Counted from the first letter of the stretch, positions 16,539 to 25,636 are shown. The stretch is DNA of 64,000 bases from Methylobacterium sp. DB0501 (GCF_011043735.1 NZ_JAAKGV010000021.1:62001-126000); one strand, 5' to 3'. Numbers and translations: made by a program. The notes: generated by a model not told the origin, from the letters alone.

Positions 16539-18032
16539 GTGTTCGTCGACGAGCTGAGACCGATGGAAACGGTGGCCGATCCCGAGACGGCGGTCGATCG
16601 CCTGGCAGCCCTGCATGCCGCCGCCACCGGGAGCCTGCGGGACGCGCTGACCCGCTTCCTGAGCCACGGCACCGCCCCCGATGCCGCCGAGCGGCTGACC
16701 TTCCGCTACCCCGAGCTGCGCCTGACCTATCGGCCGTCCGGGCCGCTGCCGCGCATCACCCGCGCCACCGCGAAGTTCCAGGGTCCTGGCGTCTACGCCA
16801 CCACGTTGACCCAGCCGGCGCATTTCCGCGCCTACCTGCTCGAGCAGCTGCGCCCGCTGGTCGAGGATTACGGCGCCACGATCGAGGTCGGCCTGAGCGC
16901 CCAGGAGATCCCGTACCCCTACGTCGTCGAGCCCGGGGCGGAACTGGCCCGCGGCGTCACGTCGAGCGACCTGGCCCGCCATTTCCCGACCCCGATGCTG
17001 TCGAGCGTCGGCGACGAGATCGCCGACGGGCTGTGGCAGGAGGCGGGCGACGAGGTGCGGCCGCTCGCCCTGTTCGACGGGCCGCGGGTCGATTACTCGC
17101 TGCGCCGCCTCGTACACTATACCGGAGCCGACTGGCGCCAGATCCAGCCCTGGATCCTGCTCACCAACTACCACCGCTACGTCGACCAGTTCATCCGGGT
17201 CGGCCTGAAGGCCCTGGTGGCCGAGCCGGAGCGCTACGCCCGCCTGGTCCTGCCCGGCGGCGTCGCGGTCGAGGCCGGGGAGGCGGCGGGCGCGCAGGCC
17301 GACGCGCTGATCGCCGCCTCGCCCTGGCACCGGTTCCAGATGCCGGCCTACCACCTCGTCGCCCGGGACGGGCAAGGACAGCCGGGACAGGGGACGAGCC
17401 TCGTCAATATCGGCGTCGGCCCCTCCAACGCCAAGACGATCACCGACCACCTGGCGGTGCTGCGCCCGCATTGCTGGCTGATGGTCGGCCATTGCGGGGG
17501 CCTGCGCCAGTCGCAGACCATCGGCGACTACGTGCTGGCCCACGCCTACCTGCGCCGCGACCGGATCCTCGACGAATTGGTGCCGCCGGACGTGCCGATC
17601 CCGGCCCTCGCCGAGGTCCAGGTCGCCTTGCAGGAGGCCGCCGCCAGCGTCACCGGCGAACGGGCGGAGGCCCTGAAGCAGCGCCTGCGCACCGGTACGG
17701 TGGTGACCTACGACGATCGCAACTGGGAATTGCGCTGGTCGCAGGAGCGCCGGCGCATCAACCTGTCCCGGGCGATCGGCGTCGACATGGAGAGTGGCAC
17801 CATCGCGGCACAGGGCTACCGCCTGCGGGTGCCCTACGGCACGCTGCTCTGCATCTCCGACAAGCCGCTGCACGGCGAGATCAAGCTGCCGGGCGCCGCC
17901 AACGCCTTCTACGAGCGGGCGGTGGGCGAGCACCTCCTGATCGGGCTCGCCACCCTCGATTCGCTGCGGCGCAACCGGCACGGGCTGCATTCGCGCAAGC
18001 TGCGCAGCTTCGACGAGCCGCCGTTCCGGTAA
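16539..18032 (+). CDS. amn: AMP nucleosidase
   Basis: This protein of about 497 residues matches AMP nucleosidase, which splits AMP into adenine and ribose 5-phosphate and so lowers cellular AMP. The N-terminal 200 residues are the AMN regulatory domain. The C-terminal part is a nucleoside-phosphorylase fold, with SLVNIGVGPSNAKTITDH, the VGHCGGLR loop, and IGVDMESGTIAAQG with the catalytic glutamate region near residue 415. The length equals that of E. coli Amn. The start taken is the GTG at 16539, preceded by AGGGAG; an ATG at 16563 in the same frame is possible. The next gene begins 4 bp after its stop. Confidence 0.93.
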   Translation: MFVDELRPMETVADPETAVDRLAALHAAATGSLRDALTRFLSHGTAPDAAERLTFRYPELRLTYRPSGPLPRITRATAKFQGPGVYATTLTQPAHFRAYLLEQLRPLVEDYGATIEVGLSAQEIPYPYVVEPGAELARGVTSSDLARHFPTPMLSSVGDEIADGLWQEAGDEVRPLALFDGPRVDYSLRRLVHYTGADWRQIQPWILLTNYHRYVDQFIRVGLKALVAEPERYARLVLPGGVAVEAGEAAGAQADALIAASPWHRFQMPAYHLVARDGQGQPGQGTSLVNIGVGPSNAKTITDHLAVLRPHCWLMVGHCGGLRQSQTIGDYVLAHAYLRRDRILDELVPPDVPIPALAEVQVALQEAAASVTGERAEALKQRLRTGTVVTYDDRNWELRWSQERRRINLSRAIGVDMESGTIAAQGYRLRVPYGTLLCISDKPLHGEIKLPGAANAFYERAVGEHLLIGLATLDSLRRNRHGLHSRKLRSFDEPPFR

Positions 18033-18036
18033 CGCG

Positions 18037-18540
18037 ATGCCGCTGCCGATCTCGAACAGCCGCCACGTCGCCGTGGCGGACGGCGCGTCCGAGCGCGTCG
18101 TGGCGATCTCGGATCTCGCCGCCTCCCTCGGCGCCGACGCGCTGATCCGCCTGCACGAGGACGATTTCGCCGCCCTCGCGGGGGTCGGCCGCGACCTCGT
18201 GCACTTCAACCTGGAACGCACGATCAACCGCGTCGGCCTGGCTTACGCCCTGCTGCCGATCCGGCGGCCGGGGCGTCGGCGGCCCGGCGGCCCCGAGGAG
18301 CTGCCGGTCCTCGACCCGACCCGGTTCCGCACCGGCCTGTGCACCGAGATCCGCCAGGGCGTGCCCGTGTCGGCGGTGACGCCGGAGCTGTTCGCCGCGT
18401 CGCTGCCGACGATCCGGGACGCCGAGGCCCTGGCGGCGGCCCTGGTGCGCCGATACCGCAGCCTGTTCCCGGACCTCGCACCGGCGGAGATCGTGGCGCG
18501 GGGCTGCGCGGTGACGCGGCTGCGCCTCGACGAGACCTGA
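18037..18540 (+). CDS. Protein of unknown function coupled to amn
   Basis: This 167-residue soluble protein starts 4 bp after the amn stop and is almost certainly in its operon. The sequence is mixed alpha/beta without signal peptide or membrane segment. It contains LDPTRFRTGLCTEIRQGVPVSAVTPELFA and a C-terminal LFPDLAPAEIVARGCAV. No family or catalytic motif was recognised. A role tied to AMP breakdown is only an inference from position. Confidence 0.65.
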   Translation: MPLPISNSRHVAVADGASERVVAISDLAASLGADALIRLHEDDFAALAGVGRDLVHFNLERTINRVGLAYALLPIRRPGRRRPGGPEELPVLDPTRFRTGLCTEIRQGVPVSAVTPELFAASLPTIRDAEALAAALVRRYRSLFPDLAPAEIVARGCAVTRLRLDET

Positions 18541-18800
18541 CGGCCGGGTGCCGTTGATGTCGCCCCCGCCGCGAGGGTGCAGAGCCAGGGCGCGGGGGAT
18601 GCCTGGACGACATGAGGAACAATGTCCTTGCCCGGCCATGATCCGCCTCGAGGCCGGACGGCCCGAGACCCTTACGTCAGCGACCCATTGCAAATCCTGA
18701 CTGTTCGCGCCTGACCGGACGATTCGGCGACAATGCTTTTACCGGTTCGCAACCGGCCGTCGGACAGGTTGCGTTCAGTCGGAGCCGGACGCGAACCTTC

Positions 18801-21149
18801 ATGCTGCAGACCGCCGAAGCCCTGGTCGCCCTGCACGATGGTCGGCTCATCGGTCTGTCGCTGCTGATCGGCGTGCTCGCCCCGATCACCGCGATCGACC
18901 TGCTCCAGCATGCCCGCATCACCACCGGCACCAGCCGGGGCATCTGGATCTCGGCCGCCGCCATCGCCGGCGGCTTCGGGGCGTGGGCGAGCCATGTCAT
19001 CGCGCAGGCCGCGATCCGGCCCGTCAACGCGATGCAGAATGACGGCGACACCCTGCTCCTCGGCCTGGTGCTGATGATCCTCCTCACCGGCGCCGGATTG
19101 CGGAGCGCGGTGTCGGCGCCGCCCCGTGTCGCGCCCTGGCTCGGCGGCCTCCTGATCGGTCTCGGCCTCACGGCCTCCGCCGCCACGGTGTCGGCCGACC
19201 TGCCGATGGCGGGCGGGCCGGCCTGGCTCCTCGGTCTCGGCCTCTCCGGCCTCGGGGGAATCGGGCTCTGCGGCCTCGCCCTGTCGATCCCGAACCGGTG
19301 GGAGGGTCCGGCCAGCCGCGCCGCCGGGGCGCTGATGGTGTCCGCGGCCGCGATGCTGCCGCACGTCGCCGGGGTCGTCGCGGCCGGGGAGGGCCTCTCG
19401 CCGACGCCCCTCGACGGCCAGTTCGCCGCATCGCTGGGCTTCGCCAGCCTGACGCTGCTCGTCCTCGCCCTCACGGGCCTCGCCCTCGACGGCCGCGTCC
19501 GGCGCCGGCGCGCCGAGCAGGACCTGATCCGCAACCTCGCCGATGCCGCGGTCGAGGGCATCGCGGTCTGCCGGGACGGGCGCATCGTCACGGTGAATAC
19601 CAGCCTCGCCGAGCTGATCGGCCGGGCGCCCGCCGCCCTGGTCGGCCAGCCGGTCACCGAGATCCTGCCGGAGGCGCTGCTGCGGCGCCTCGACGCCGGC
19701 CCGAGCGGCGACGTCGTCGAGGCGGAACTTCACGGCGCGAACGGCGAGGCCCTGCCGGTCGACGTGATCCGCCGGCCGCTCGGCAACCAGCCCTGCCATG
19801 CCTACGCCGTGCGCGACCTGCGGGCGCGGCGCCAGGCCGAGCGCGACATCCGCTTCCTTGCCCATCACGATACGCTGACCGGCCTGCCGAACCGGGCGAG
19901 CTTCCGCGGCCGTCTCGACGAGGAGATCGCCCTGGCGCGGGCGGGCGGGCACCTCGTGGCGGTGCTCTGCCTGGACCTCGACCGGTTCAAGGACGTCAAC
20001 GACCTCTACGGCCACGCGATGGGCGACGGGCTGCTGCAGGCGTTGGCGCGCTGGGTCGCGCCGGTGCTCGGGCCGCGGCAGATGATGGCACGCCTCGGCG
20101 GCGACGAGTTCGCGATCCTGATGCCCGACGTCACGACGGCGGAGGAGGTCGGCCGGCTCGCCACCGAGGTCCTGCGGGTGATCCGCGAGGGCAACGCCCT
20201 GGCCGGCACCGGTCCGATCCTGGCGACCAGCATCGGCATCGCACTCTGCCCGACCGATGCCGAGGACGGCCAGACCCTGCTCAACCACGCCGACGCCGCG
20301 CTCTATTGCGCCAAGAACCACGGCCGCGGCATCCACCGGTTCTTCGAGCCGGTCCTCGCCGCGCAGATCCGCGAACGGCGCGCCATCGAGCACGACCTGC
20401 ACCACGCCGTCGAGCGCGGCGAGTTCCAGGTCGTCTACCAGCCGCAGCTGGCGGTCGGCAGCGGCGTCGTGGTCGGGTTCGAGGCGCTGGTGCGCTGGCA
20501 CCACCCGGAGCGCGGCACCGTGCCGCCCGACCTGTTCATCCCGATCTCGGAGGAGATCGGCAGCATCCTGGCCATCGGCGAGTGGGTCCTGCGCGAGAGC
20601 TGCCGCGAGGCGGCCACCTGGGAGAAGCCCCTGCGCGTCGCCGTCAACGTCTCGGCCGTGCAGCTCCATGCCCCGGGCTTCTCGGAGCTGGTCCACGAGG
20701 TCCTGTTCACCACCGGCCTCTCGCCGGCCCGGCTCGAACTCGAGATCACCGAGACCGCCCTGGTGCGCGATCCCGTGCGGGCGCTCGCGGCCCTGCGCCG
20801 GATCAAGGCGATGGGGGTGCGGATCGCGATGGACGATTTCGGCACCGGCTACTCGTCGCTGTCGAACCTGCGCGCCTTCCCGTTCGACAAGATCAAGATC
20901 GACCGCTCGTTCATCCGCGCCGTCGACATCAACCGCGAGACCGCGGCGATCATGCGGGCGGTGCTGGGGCTGGGCCGGGGCCTCGGCCTGCCGGTCCTGG
21001 CGGAGGGCGTCGAGACCTCGGCCGAACTCGCCTTCCTGGGGGCCGAGAACTGCCACGAGGCGCAAGGCTACCTCCTCGGCCGCCCCGGACCGATCGCGCA
21101 TTTCATCGAGCACACCCGCGAGGCGCCCGGCAACGAGGCGGCGGCGTGA
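18801..21149 (+). CDS. Membrane GGDEF-EAL cyclic-di-GMP enzyme with PAS domain
   Basis: This 782-residue protein starts with about 230 residues of seven to eight membrane helices resembling an MHYT sensor, but the M-H-Y-T residues are not kept (WASHVIAQAAI instead). A PAS domain lies near residues 240-345. The GGDEF domain near 350-515 has an intact RLGGDEFAIL and lacks the RxxD inhibitory site just before it. The EAL domain near 525-775 keeps FEALVRW, the EITET glutamate, DDFGTGYSS, KIKIDRSFI and AEGVET. Both diguanylate cyclase and phosphodiesterase activity are thus possible. It probably tunes motility or biofilm in response to a membrane signal. It stands alone. Confidence 0.92.
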   Translation: MLQTAEALVALHDGRLIGLSLLIGVLAPITAIDLLQHARITTGTSRGIWISAAAIAGGFGAWASHVIAQAAIRPVNAMQNDGDTLLLGLVLMILLTGAGLRSAVSAPPRVAPWLGGLLIGLGLTASAATVSADLPMAGGPAWLLGLGLSGLGGIGLCGLALSIPNRWEGPASRAAGALMVSAAAMLPHVAGVVAAGEGLSPTPLDGQFAASLGFASLTLLVLALTGLALDGRVRRRRAEQDLIRNLADAAVEGIAVCRDGRIVTVNTSLAELIGRAPAALVGQPVTEILPEALLRRLDAGPSGDVVEAELHGANGEALPVDVIRRPLGNQPCHAYAVRDLRARRQAERDIRFLAHHDTLTGLPNRASFRGRLDEEIALARAGGHLVAVLCLDLDRFKDVNDLYGHAMGDGLLQALARWVAPVLGPRQMMARLGGDEFAILMPDVTTAEEVGRLATEVLRVIREGNALAGTGPILATSIGIALCPTDAEDGQTLLNHADAALYCAKNHGRGIHRFFEPVLAAQIRERRAIEHDLHHAVERGEFQVVYQPQLAVGSGVVVGFEALVRWHHPERGTVPPDLFIPISEEIGSILAIGEWVLRESCREAATWEKPLRVAVNVSAVQLHAPGFSELVHEVLFTTGLSPARLELEITETALVRDPVRALAALRRIKAMGVRIAMDDFGTGYSSLSNLRAFPFDKIKIDRSFIRAVDINRETAAIMRAVLGLGRGLGLPVLAEGVETSAELAFLGAENCHEAQGYLLGRPGPIAHFIEHTREAPGNEAAA

Positions 21150-21151
21150 GG

Positions 21152-21190
21152 CGGAGATCCGCCCGATCGACGGGATCGGGCGGATCTCCG
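21152..21190. terminator. Bidirectional terminator hairpin
   Basis: The arms at 21152-21168 and 21174-21190 form a perfect 17-bp stem with a 5-base loop. It begins 3 bp after the GGDEF-EAL stop and lies 38 bp from the stop of the convergent gamma-carbonic anhydrase gene, so it can stop transcription from both sides. No T-run follows on either strand. Confidence 0.75.
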
Positions 21191-21228
21191 GCCCTCGTCC
21201 GGGTGTCCCGGAACGGCGAGGGAGCGGC

Positions 21229-21759
21229 CTAGTCGATCCGCCGCAACCCCTGCGCGAAGCGCTTGGCATTGGCGACGTAGCGGTCGGCGGAGGCGCGCAA
21301 GGACGCCACCGCCGTCTCGTCGAGCAGCCGCACCGCCTTGGCGGGGGCGCCGACGATCAGGCTGTTGTCGGGGAACTCCTTGCCCTCGGTGACCAGCGCA
21401 TTGGCGCCGACGAGGCAGTTGCGGCCGATCCTGGCACCGTTGAGGATCGTCGCGCCCATCCCGATCAGCGTGTCGTCGCCCACCGTGCAGCCATGCACGA
21501 TGGCGCCGTGCCCGACCGTGATGCCGTCGCCGAGGGTGAGGGGGAAGCCCGCATCGGTGTGGAGCACCGCACCTTCCTGGATGTTGGTGCGGTCGCCGAT
21601 CGCGATCGGCTCGTTGTCGCCGCGGATGACCGCCCCGAACCACACCCCGACCTCGCGGCCGAGGCGCACCCGCCCGATCACGTGGGCGTCGGGCGCGATC
21701 CAGGCGCTGCCGTCCTCCGGCAGGACCGGGCTGACGGTGTCGAGGGCATAGAGCGGCAT
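21229..21759 (-). CDS. Gamma-carbonic anhydrase-like hexapeptide protein
   Basis: This 176-residue protein has the left-handed beta-helix repeats of the YrdA/PaaY gamma-carbonic anhydrase family. Motifs include VWFGAVIRGDNEPI with the conserved Arg and Asp, IQEGAVLHTD with a metal-binding histidine, and ITVGHGAIVHGC with the other two. All three metal histidines are present. The C-terminal helix (KEFPDNSLIVGAPAKAVR) is typical. The start at 21759 was chosen because GGAGG stands 9 bases before; 14 more codons are open upstream. Family members bind zinc, but only some hydrate carbon dioxide. It is convergent with the GGDEF-EAL gene. Confidence 0.88.
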   Translation of the reverse strand: MPLYALDTVSPVLPEDGSAWIAPDAHVIGRVRLGREVGVWFGAVIRGDNEPIAIGDRTNIQEGAVLHTDAGFPLTLGDGITVGHGAIVHGCTVGDDTLIGMGATILNGARIGRNCLVGANALVTEGKEFPDNSLIVGAPAKAVRLLDETAVASLRASADRYVANAKRFAQGLRRID

Positions 21760-21883
21760 CGGCGGGGTCCTCCGGGATTCGTGTCCGATCCCCTTTCGCA
21801 TGCCGGATCGGCGCCGTCAGCCCGATCCCGCGACCACCCCGTCGCGCGATCATCCACGCCGGCAGGCCCCTCCCGCGCAGCCT

Positions 21884-24004
21884 CTACACCGAGCCGACGG
21901 TCTTCAGCCGCGCCCGCGGGTGGATCTCGGCCTGGCTCATCACCGGGGTCTCGCGGCGGAAGCGCTCGATGATCGAGCGCACGAAGGGCCGGGCCTGGAC
22001 CGAGGTGACGAGGACCGGCATCTCGCCCATCCGCGCCGCCTCCTCGAAGCGGTCGCGCACCGTGGTGACGAAATCCGACAGCTTCGAGGGCTGCATCGCC
22101 AGGTGGCGCTCGTCGCCATGGCCGACGATCGCCTCCATGAAGGCGCCCTCCCAGGCCGGCGACAGGGTGATGATCGCCAGGACGCCGCCCGGCCCCTGGT
22201 ACTGGGCGCAGATCTGGCGGCCGAGGCGGGCGCGGACATGCTCGACGATGTCGCGCGGGTTCTTGATGTGGCCGGCCACCTCGGCGATGCCCTCGACGAT
22301 GGTGCCGAGGTCGCGGATCGAGACCCGCTCGGCGAGCAGGTATTGCAGCACCCGCTGGATGCCCGTGGTGGCGATCTGGCCCGGCACCACCTCCTTCAGG
22401 AGCTCGCCGTGCTCCTTCGGCAGCTCCTTCAGGAGCTTGTGCACCTCGACGTGGTTGAGGAGGTCGGCGACGTGGGCCTTGATCACCTCGGTGAGGTGGG
22501 TCGAGACCACGGTGGCGGCATCGACCACGGTGTAGCCCTTGAGCTGGGCCTCGTCGCGCAGCGAGGCATCGACCCAGGTCGCCGGCAGCCCGAAGGTCGG
22601 CTCCAGGAGGTGCTGGCCGGGCAGCTGCACCTGGCCGCCCATCGGGTCCATCGCCATGAACTGCCCCGGGAAGACCTGGCCGGTCCCGGCCTCGATCTCC
22701 TTGACCCGCACCACGTAGCTGTTGGCGTCGAGCTGGATGTTGTCGAGGATGCGCACCGAGGGCATCACGAAGCCGAGCTCGGCCGCGAGTTGCCGGCGCA
22801 GGGCCCGGATCTGGTCGGTGAGCCGGTCCTGCCCCCCCGGCCCGTTGACGAGGGGCAGGAGGGCGTAGCCCATCTCGAGCTTCAGGTCGTCGAGCTTCAG
22901 GAGGTCGGCGGCGGTCTCCTCCTGCGCCGCCGTGCCGTTGGCGGCCTGCGCCGCGCCGCCCGCCCCGTCCTCGGCCTCGACGGGCTTGGGCATCAGGGCG
23001 ATGCGGCGGGCGAGATAGGCGGCGCCGAGCCCGAGGCCGAGGAAGGGCAGCATCGGGATGCCGGGCAGGAGCCCGATCAGGATCATCACGCCCGCCGACA
23101 TGCCGAGCGCCTTCGGGTAGTTGGCGATCTGGCGCCCGAGCGCCCGGCCGGCCGCGCCGCGCACGCCGGCCTTGGAGACGAGGAGGCCGGCGGCCGTCGA
23201 GACGATCAGGGCCGGGACCTGGCTGACGAGGCCGTCGCCGACGGTGAGCAGGGTGTAGGTCTTGGCGGCGTCGCCGAATCCCATGCCCTGCTGGGCGGTG
23301 CCGATGATGATGCCGCCCACCACGTTGATGACGGTGATCAGCAGGGCGGCGATCGCATCGCCGCGCACGAATTTCGAGGCGCCGTCCATGGCGCCGAAGA
23401 ACGAGGATTCGTCCTCCAGGGACTGGCGGCGGGTCCGGGCGGCCTTCTCGTCGATGAGGCCGGCCGAGAGATCGGCGTCGATCGCCATCTGCTTGCCCGG
23501 CATCGCGTCGAGGGTGAAGCGCGCCGCGACTTCCGCGATCCGGCCCGAGCCCTTGGTGATGACGACGAAGTTCACGATGATCAGGATCGCGAAGACGATG
23601 ATCCCGATCAGGAAGTTGCCGCCCATCACGAAGTGCCCGAAGGCCTCGATGACGTGGCCGGCCGCCGCCGTCCCTTCGTGGCCGTGGCCGAGGATCAGCC
23701 GGGTCGAGGCGAGGTTCAGCGCCAGCCGCAGCATCGTGGCGATGAGCAGCACCACCGGGAAGACCGTGAACTCGAGCGGATTCTCGATGAACAGGCCGGT
23801 CATCAGGATCAGGACCGACAGGATGATCGAGACCGCGAGCAGCAGGTCGAGGAGCAGGGCCGGCAGCGGGAAGATCAGCACCACCAGGATGCCGAGCACC
23901 GCGACGGCGAGCACGATGTCGCTGCGGCGCGTCAGCGCCATCAGGTCGGCCCGCGTCGGCAGCGCGAAGATGCGGCCCGCGCCGAGTGCCCCGGTCTCGC
24001 TCAT
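21884..24004 (-). CDS. flhA: Flagellar type III export gate protein FlhA
   Basis: This 706-residue protein is the largest membrane part of the flagellar export gate. The first 330 residues hold about eight helices. Between them is the family's FHIPEP loop region (TKGSGRIAEVAARFTLDAMP, then KQMAIDADLSAG). The cytoplasmic C-terminal domain (about 360-706) docks chaperone-substrate complexes (LAERVSIRDLGTIVEGIAE, typical of FlhA). The length matches the family. It is separated from the main flagellar cluster by 18 kb of unrelated genes. A CtrA-type site 47 bp upstream suggests class II flagellar control by the cell cycle. Confidence 0.96.
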   Translation of the reverse strand: MSETGALGAGRIFALPTRADLMALTRRSDIVLAVAVLGILVVLIFPLPALLLDLLLAVSIILSVLILMTGLFIENPLEFTVFPVVLLIATMLRLALNLASTRLILGHGHEGTAAAGHVIEAFGHFVMGGNFLIGIIVFAILIIVNFVVITKGSGRIAEVAARFTLDAMPGKQMAIDADLSAGLIDEKAARTRRQSLEDESSFFGAMDGASKFVRGDAIAALLITVINVVGGIIIGTAQQGMGFGDAAKTYTLLTVGDGLVSQVPALIVSTAAGLLVSKAGVRGAAGRALGRQIANYPKALGMSAGVMILIGLLPGIPMLPFLGLGLGAAYLARRIALMPKPVEAEDGAGGAAQAANGTAAQEETAADLLKLDDLKLEMGYALLPLVNGPGGQDRLTDQIRALRRQLAAELGFVMPSVRILDNIQLDANSYVVRVKEIEAGTGQVFPGQFMAMDPMGGQVQLPGQHLLEPTFGLPATWVDASLRDEAQLKGYTVVDAATVVSTHLTEVIKAHVADLLNHVEVHKLLKELPKEHGELLKEVVPGQIATTGIQRVLQYLLAERVSIRDLGTIVEGIAEVAGHIKNPRDIVEHVRARLGRQICAQYQGPGGVLAIITLSPAWEGAFMEAIVGHGDERHLAMQPSKLSDFVTTVRDRFEEAARMGEMPVLVTSVQARPFVRSIIERFRRETPVMSQAEIHPRARLKTVGSV

Positions 24005-24050
24005 CAGATCCCATCCACCGTCGACCCGGCAATTCCTGCCGGGTGCATGG

Positions 24051-24065
24051 TTAGGGATCGGTTAA
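24051..24065 (-). promoter_or_regulatory. CtrA-type site before flhA
   Basis: On the minus strand the sequence is TTAA-CCGATCC-CTAA, one base off the CtrA site TTAA-N7-TTAA with the right spacing. It lies 47 to 61 bp before the flhA start codon. In Caulobacter and other alphaproteobacteria CtrA activates early flagellar genes from such sites, so activation of flhA by CtrA is likely but inferred. Confidence 0.65.
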
Positions 24066-24142
24066 CGGCCGGGCCGGACGCCGCGGAACCGGGAGGGTCT
24101 CCGGCCGAACGGATCGCGCGCTATCGAAACCGACCTGTTCAT

Positions 24143-24167
24143 ACTGGAACAATTGTCGTGTTCCAGT
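24143..24167. promoter_or_regulatory. Inverted repeat, possible operator
   Basis: ACTGGAAC and GTTCCAGT are exact complements separated by 9 bases (AATTGTCGT), followed by TTTT. The spacing suits a dimeric regulator. As a stem-loop it might also be a weak terminator. It lies 138 bp before flhA and 174 bp before the PepSY-like gene. Confidence 0.45.
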
Positions 24168-24341
24168 TTTGTGCGCCGCAGCGCAAAGCGAAGATGAGCT
24201 GGCCGCTCTCAATCGTCAAGCTGGGCTGACGCTCATATTAAATTCGTTGTTCACCTCGGTCTCGACGTTCCTCCTGCGGAACCAAGCCGCCCGGCAATGA
24301 TTGAGATGGCATCGATCGGTCAGACAAGGTTCGAGGAGATC

Positions 24342-24734
24342 ATGCGCAAGACCCTCATCACTCTCGCGGCTCTCGGCATGCTCGGCGCCGGCGCGGCGCA
24401 GGCCCAGACTACCGTGACGGGCGACCCGGCGCGCGACGCCAAGCCCAGCACCCAGTCGCAGGGCCAGGAGGCGGTGACCCGGCCCAACACCGACATGATG
24501 GACAAGAGCAACCCGGGCACCACCGGCACGGTCGCCACCAACGCCAAGCTCGAGCCCGGCGCCAACAGCTTCACCGAGGCCCAGGCTCGCAGCCGCATGG
24601 AGCAGGCCGGCTTCAAGGACGTCAAGGACCTCAAGAAGGACGACCAGGGCATCTGGCGCGGCCAGGCGATGCAGTCCGGCAACACCGTGATGGTCGGCCT
24701 CGACTTCAAGGGCAACGTCTCGACCGCCCGCTAA
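24342..24734 (+). CDS. Small secreted PepSY-like protein
   Basis: The protein is 130 residues from the ATG at 24342, which has GAGGAG 4 bases upstream. A signal peptide (MRKTLITLAALGMLGAGAAQAQ) is followed by a polar, disordered stretch of about 50 residues. The C-terminal domain (SFTEAQARSRMEQAGFKDV then DFKGNVST) looks like a PepSY or BON-type fold. Function is unknown; small proteins of this pattern are common in methylobacteria and may act in envelope stress. The next gene, 51 bp on, is of a stress type, so the two may be co-transcribed. Confidence 0.72.
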   Translation: MRKTLITLAALGMLGAGAAQAQTTVTGDPARDAKPSTQSQGQEAVTRPNTDMMDKSNPGTTGTVATNAKLEPGANSFTEAQARSRMEQAGFKDVKDLKKDDQGIWRGQAMQSGNTVMVGLDFKGNVSTAR

Positions 24735-24785
24735 GGCTCGCCGCCCTCTCTCATCGCTCCATTCTCTCATCGAAGGACAACGCCC

Positions 24786-25604
24786 ATGGCGACCCGTACC
24801 ATCACGGCTCTGTTCGACAGCTACGACGACGCCTCGGCGGCGGTGCGCAAGGTGGAGGCGGCCGGCGTGCCGCACGCCGACGTCAGCATCGTGGCCAACA
24901 ACCAGGACGAGCGCTATTCCGGCCACGTCTCCCGCCACGACACGGCGACGACCAGCGAGACCGCCCATGAGGCGTCGAACGGCGCCGGGGCCGGCGCCTC
25001 GCTCGGCACCGTGCTCGGCGGCGGCGCCGGCCTGCTCACCGGCCTCGGCCTTCTCGCCATTCCGGGCGTCGGCCCGGTGGTGGCGGCGGGCTGGCTGGTC
25101 GCCACGCTCGCCGGTGCCGGCGTCGGCGCGGCGGCGGGCGGCCTGATCGGCTCGCTCACCGGCGCGGGGCTCAGCGAGGAGCAGGCCCATTCCTACGCCG
25201 AAGGCGTGCGCCGCGGCGGCACCCTGGTCACCGTACGGGCCGACGACGCCCATGCCGACCGGGTCGCCTCGATCCTGAAGGAGCACGGCTCGGTCGACAT
25301 GGACGACCGCTCCCGGGGCTGGCGCCAGGAAGGCTGGACCGGCCGCCATGACGAGGCCGCCGCTTTCGGGACCGCTCCCTCGATGACCAACCCGGCGGCG
25401 GTCGCCGGCGGCTCGTCGGCGGTGGGTGCGGCGGGCAGCACCACCACCGGCCTCAACACCGGCGGCATGCCTTTCGCGGCCGGTGCCACGCCGACGACCC
25501 AGACCGTCGATCCCGGCCTGCCCGGCACCACCCGCGAGCGTCAACTCGGCATCGAGGACGAGCTGCCCCCGGCCCGCCAGCCGCTCGGCACCGAGCGTCG
25601 CTGA
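24786..25604 (+). CDS. General-stress-protein-17M-like, glycine-zipper protein
   Basis: This 272-residue protein starts with a domain like the B. subtilis GspM/YflT group (TITALFDSYDDASAAVRKVEAAG; residues 1-45, resumed near 135-165 as GVRRGGTLVTVRADD). Between the halves is a glycine- and alanine-rich hydrophobic segment of about 60 residues (GAGASLGTVLGGGAGLLTG), likely a glycine zipper that enters membranes. The last 90 residues are low complexity. AAGGA precedes the ATG. The family is linked to general stress responses. A strong hairpin follows the gene. Confidence 0.75.
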   Translation: MATRTITALFDSYDDASAAVRKVEAAGVPHADVSIVANNQDERYSGHVSRHDTATTSETAHEASNGAGAGASLGTVLGGGAGLLTGLGLLAIPGVGPVVAAGWLVATLAGAGVGAAAGGLIGSLTGAGLSEEQAHSYAEGVRRGGTLVTVRADDAHADRVASILKEHGSVDMDDRSRGWRQEGWTGRHDEAAAFGTAPSMTNPAAVAGGSSAVGAAGSTTTGLNTGGMPFAAGATPTTQTVDPGLPGTTRERQLGIEDELPPARQPLGTERR

Positions 25605-25636
25605 TCCGGGGCGGGTGAGGCCCGCCAGATGAACAT

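Larger units (their letters stand above)
24005..24341. other. Divergent intergenic region, flhA to the PepSY-like gene
   Basis: This 337-bp gap separates divergent genes and must carry both promoters. It holds the CtrA-type site at 24051-24065 on the flhA side. In the middle is an AT-richer patch with the inverted repeat at 24143-24167. GGAAC at 24278-24282 could be the -35 half of an EcfG stress promoter, but no CGTT at the right spacing was seen. Confidence 0.55.

Noticed and set aside
18742..18756. CCGGTT-CGC-AACCGG inverted repeat before the GGDEF-EAL gene as an operator
   Set aside because: A 6-bp stem of this composition is common by chance in DNA this rich in GC.
24278..24302. GGAAC as the -35 of an EcfG general stress promoter before the PepSY-like gene
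   Set aside because: No CGTT-like -10 element occurs 16 to 17 bases downstream.
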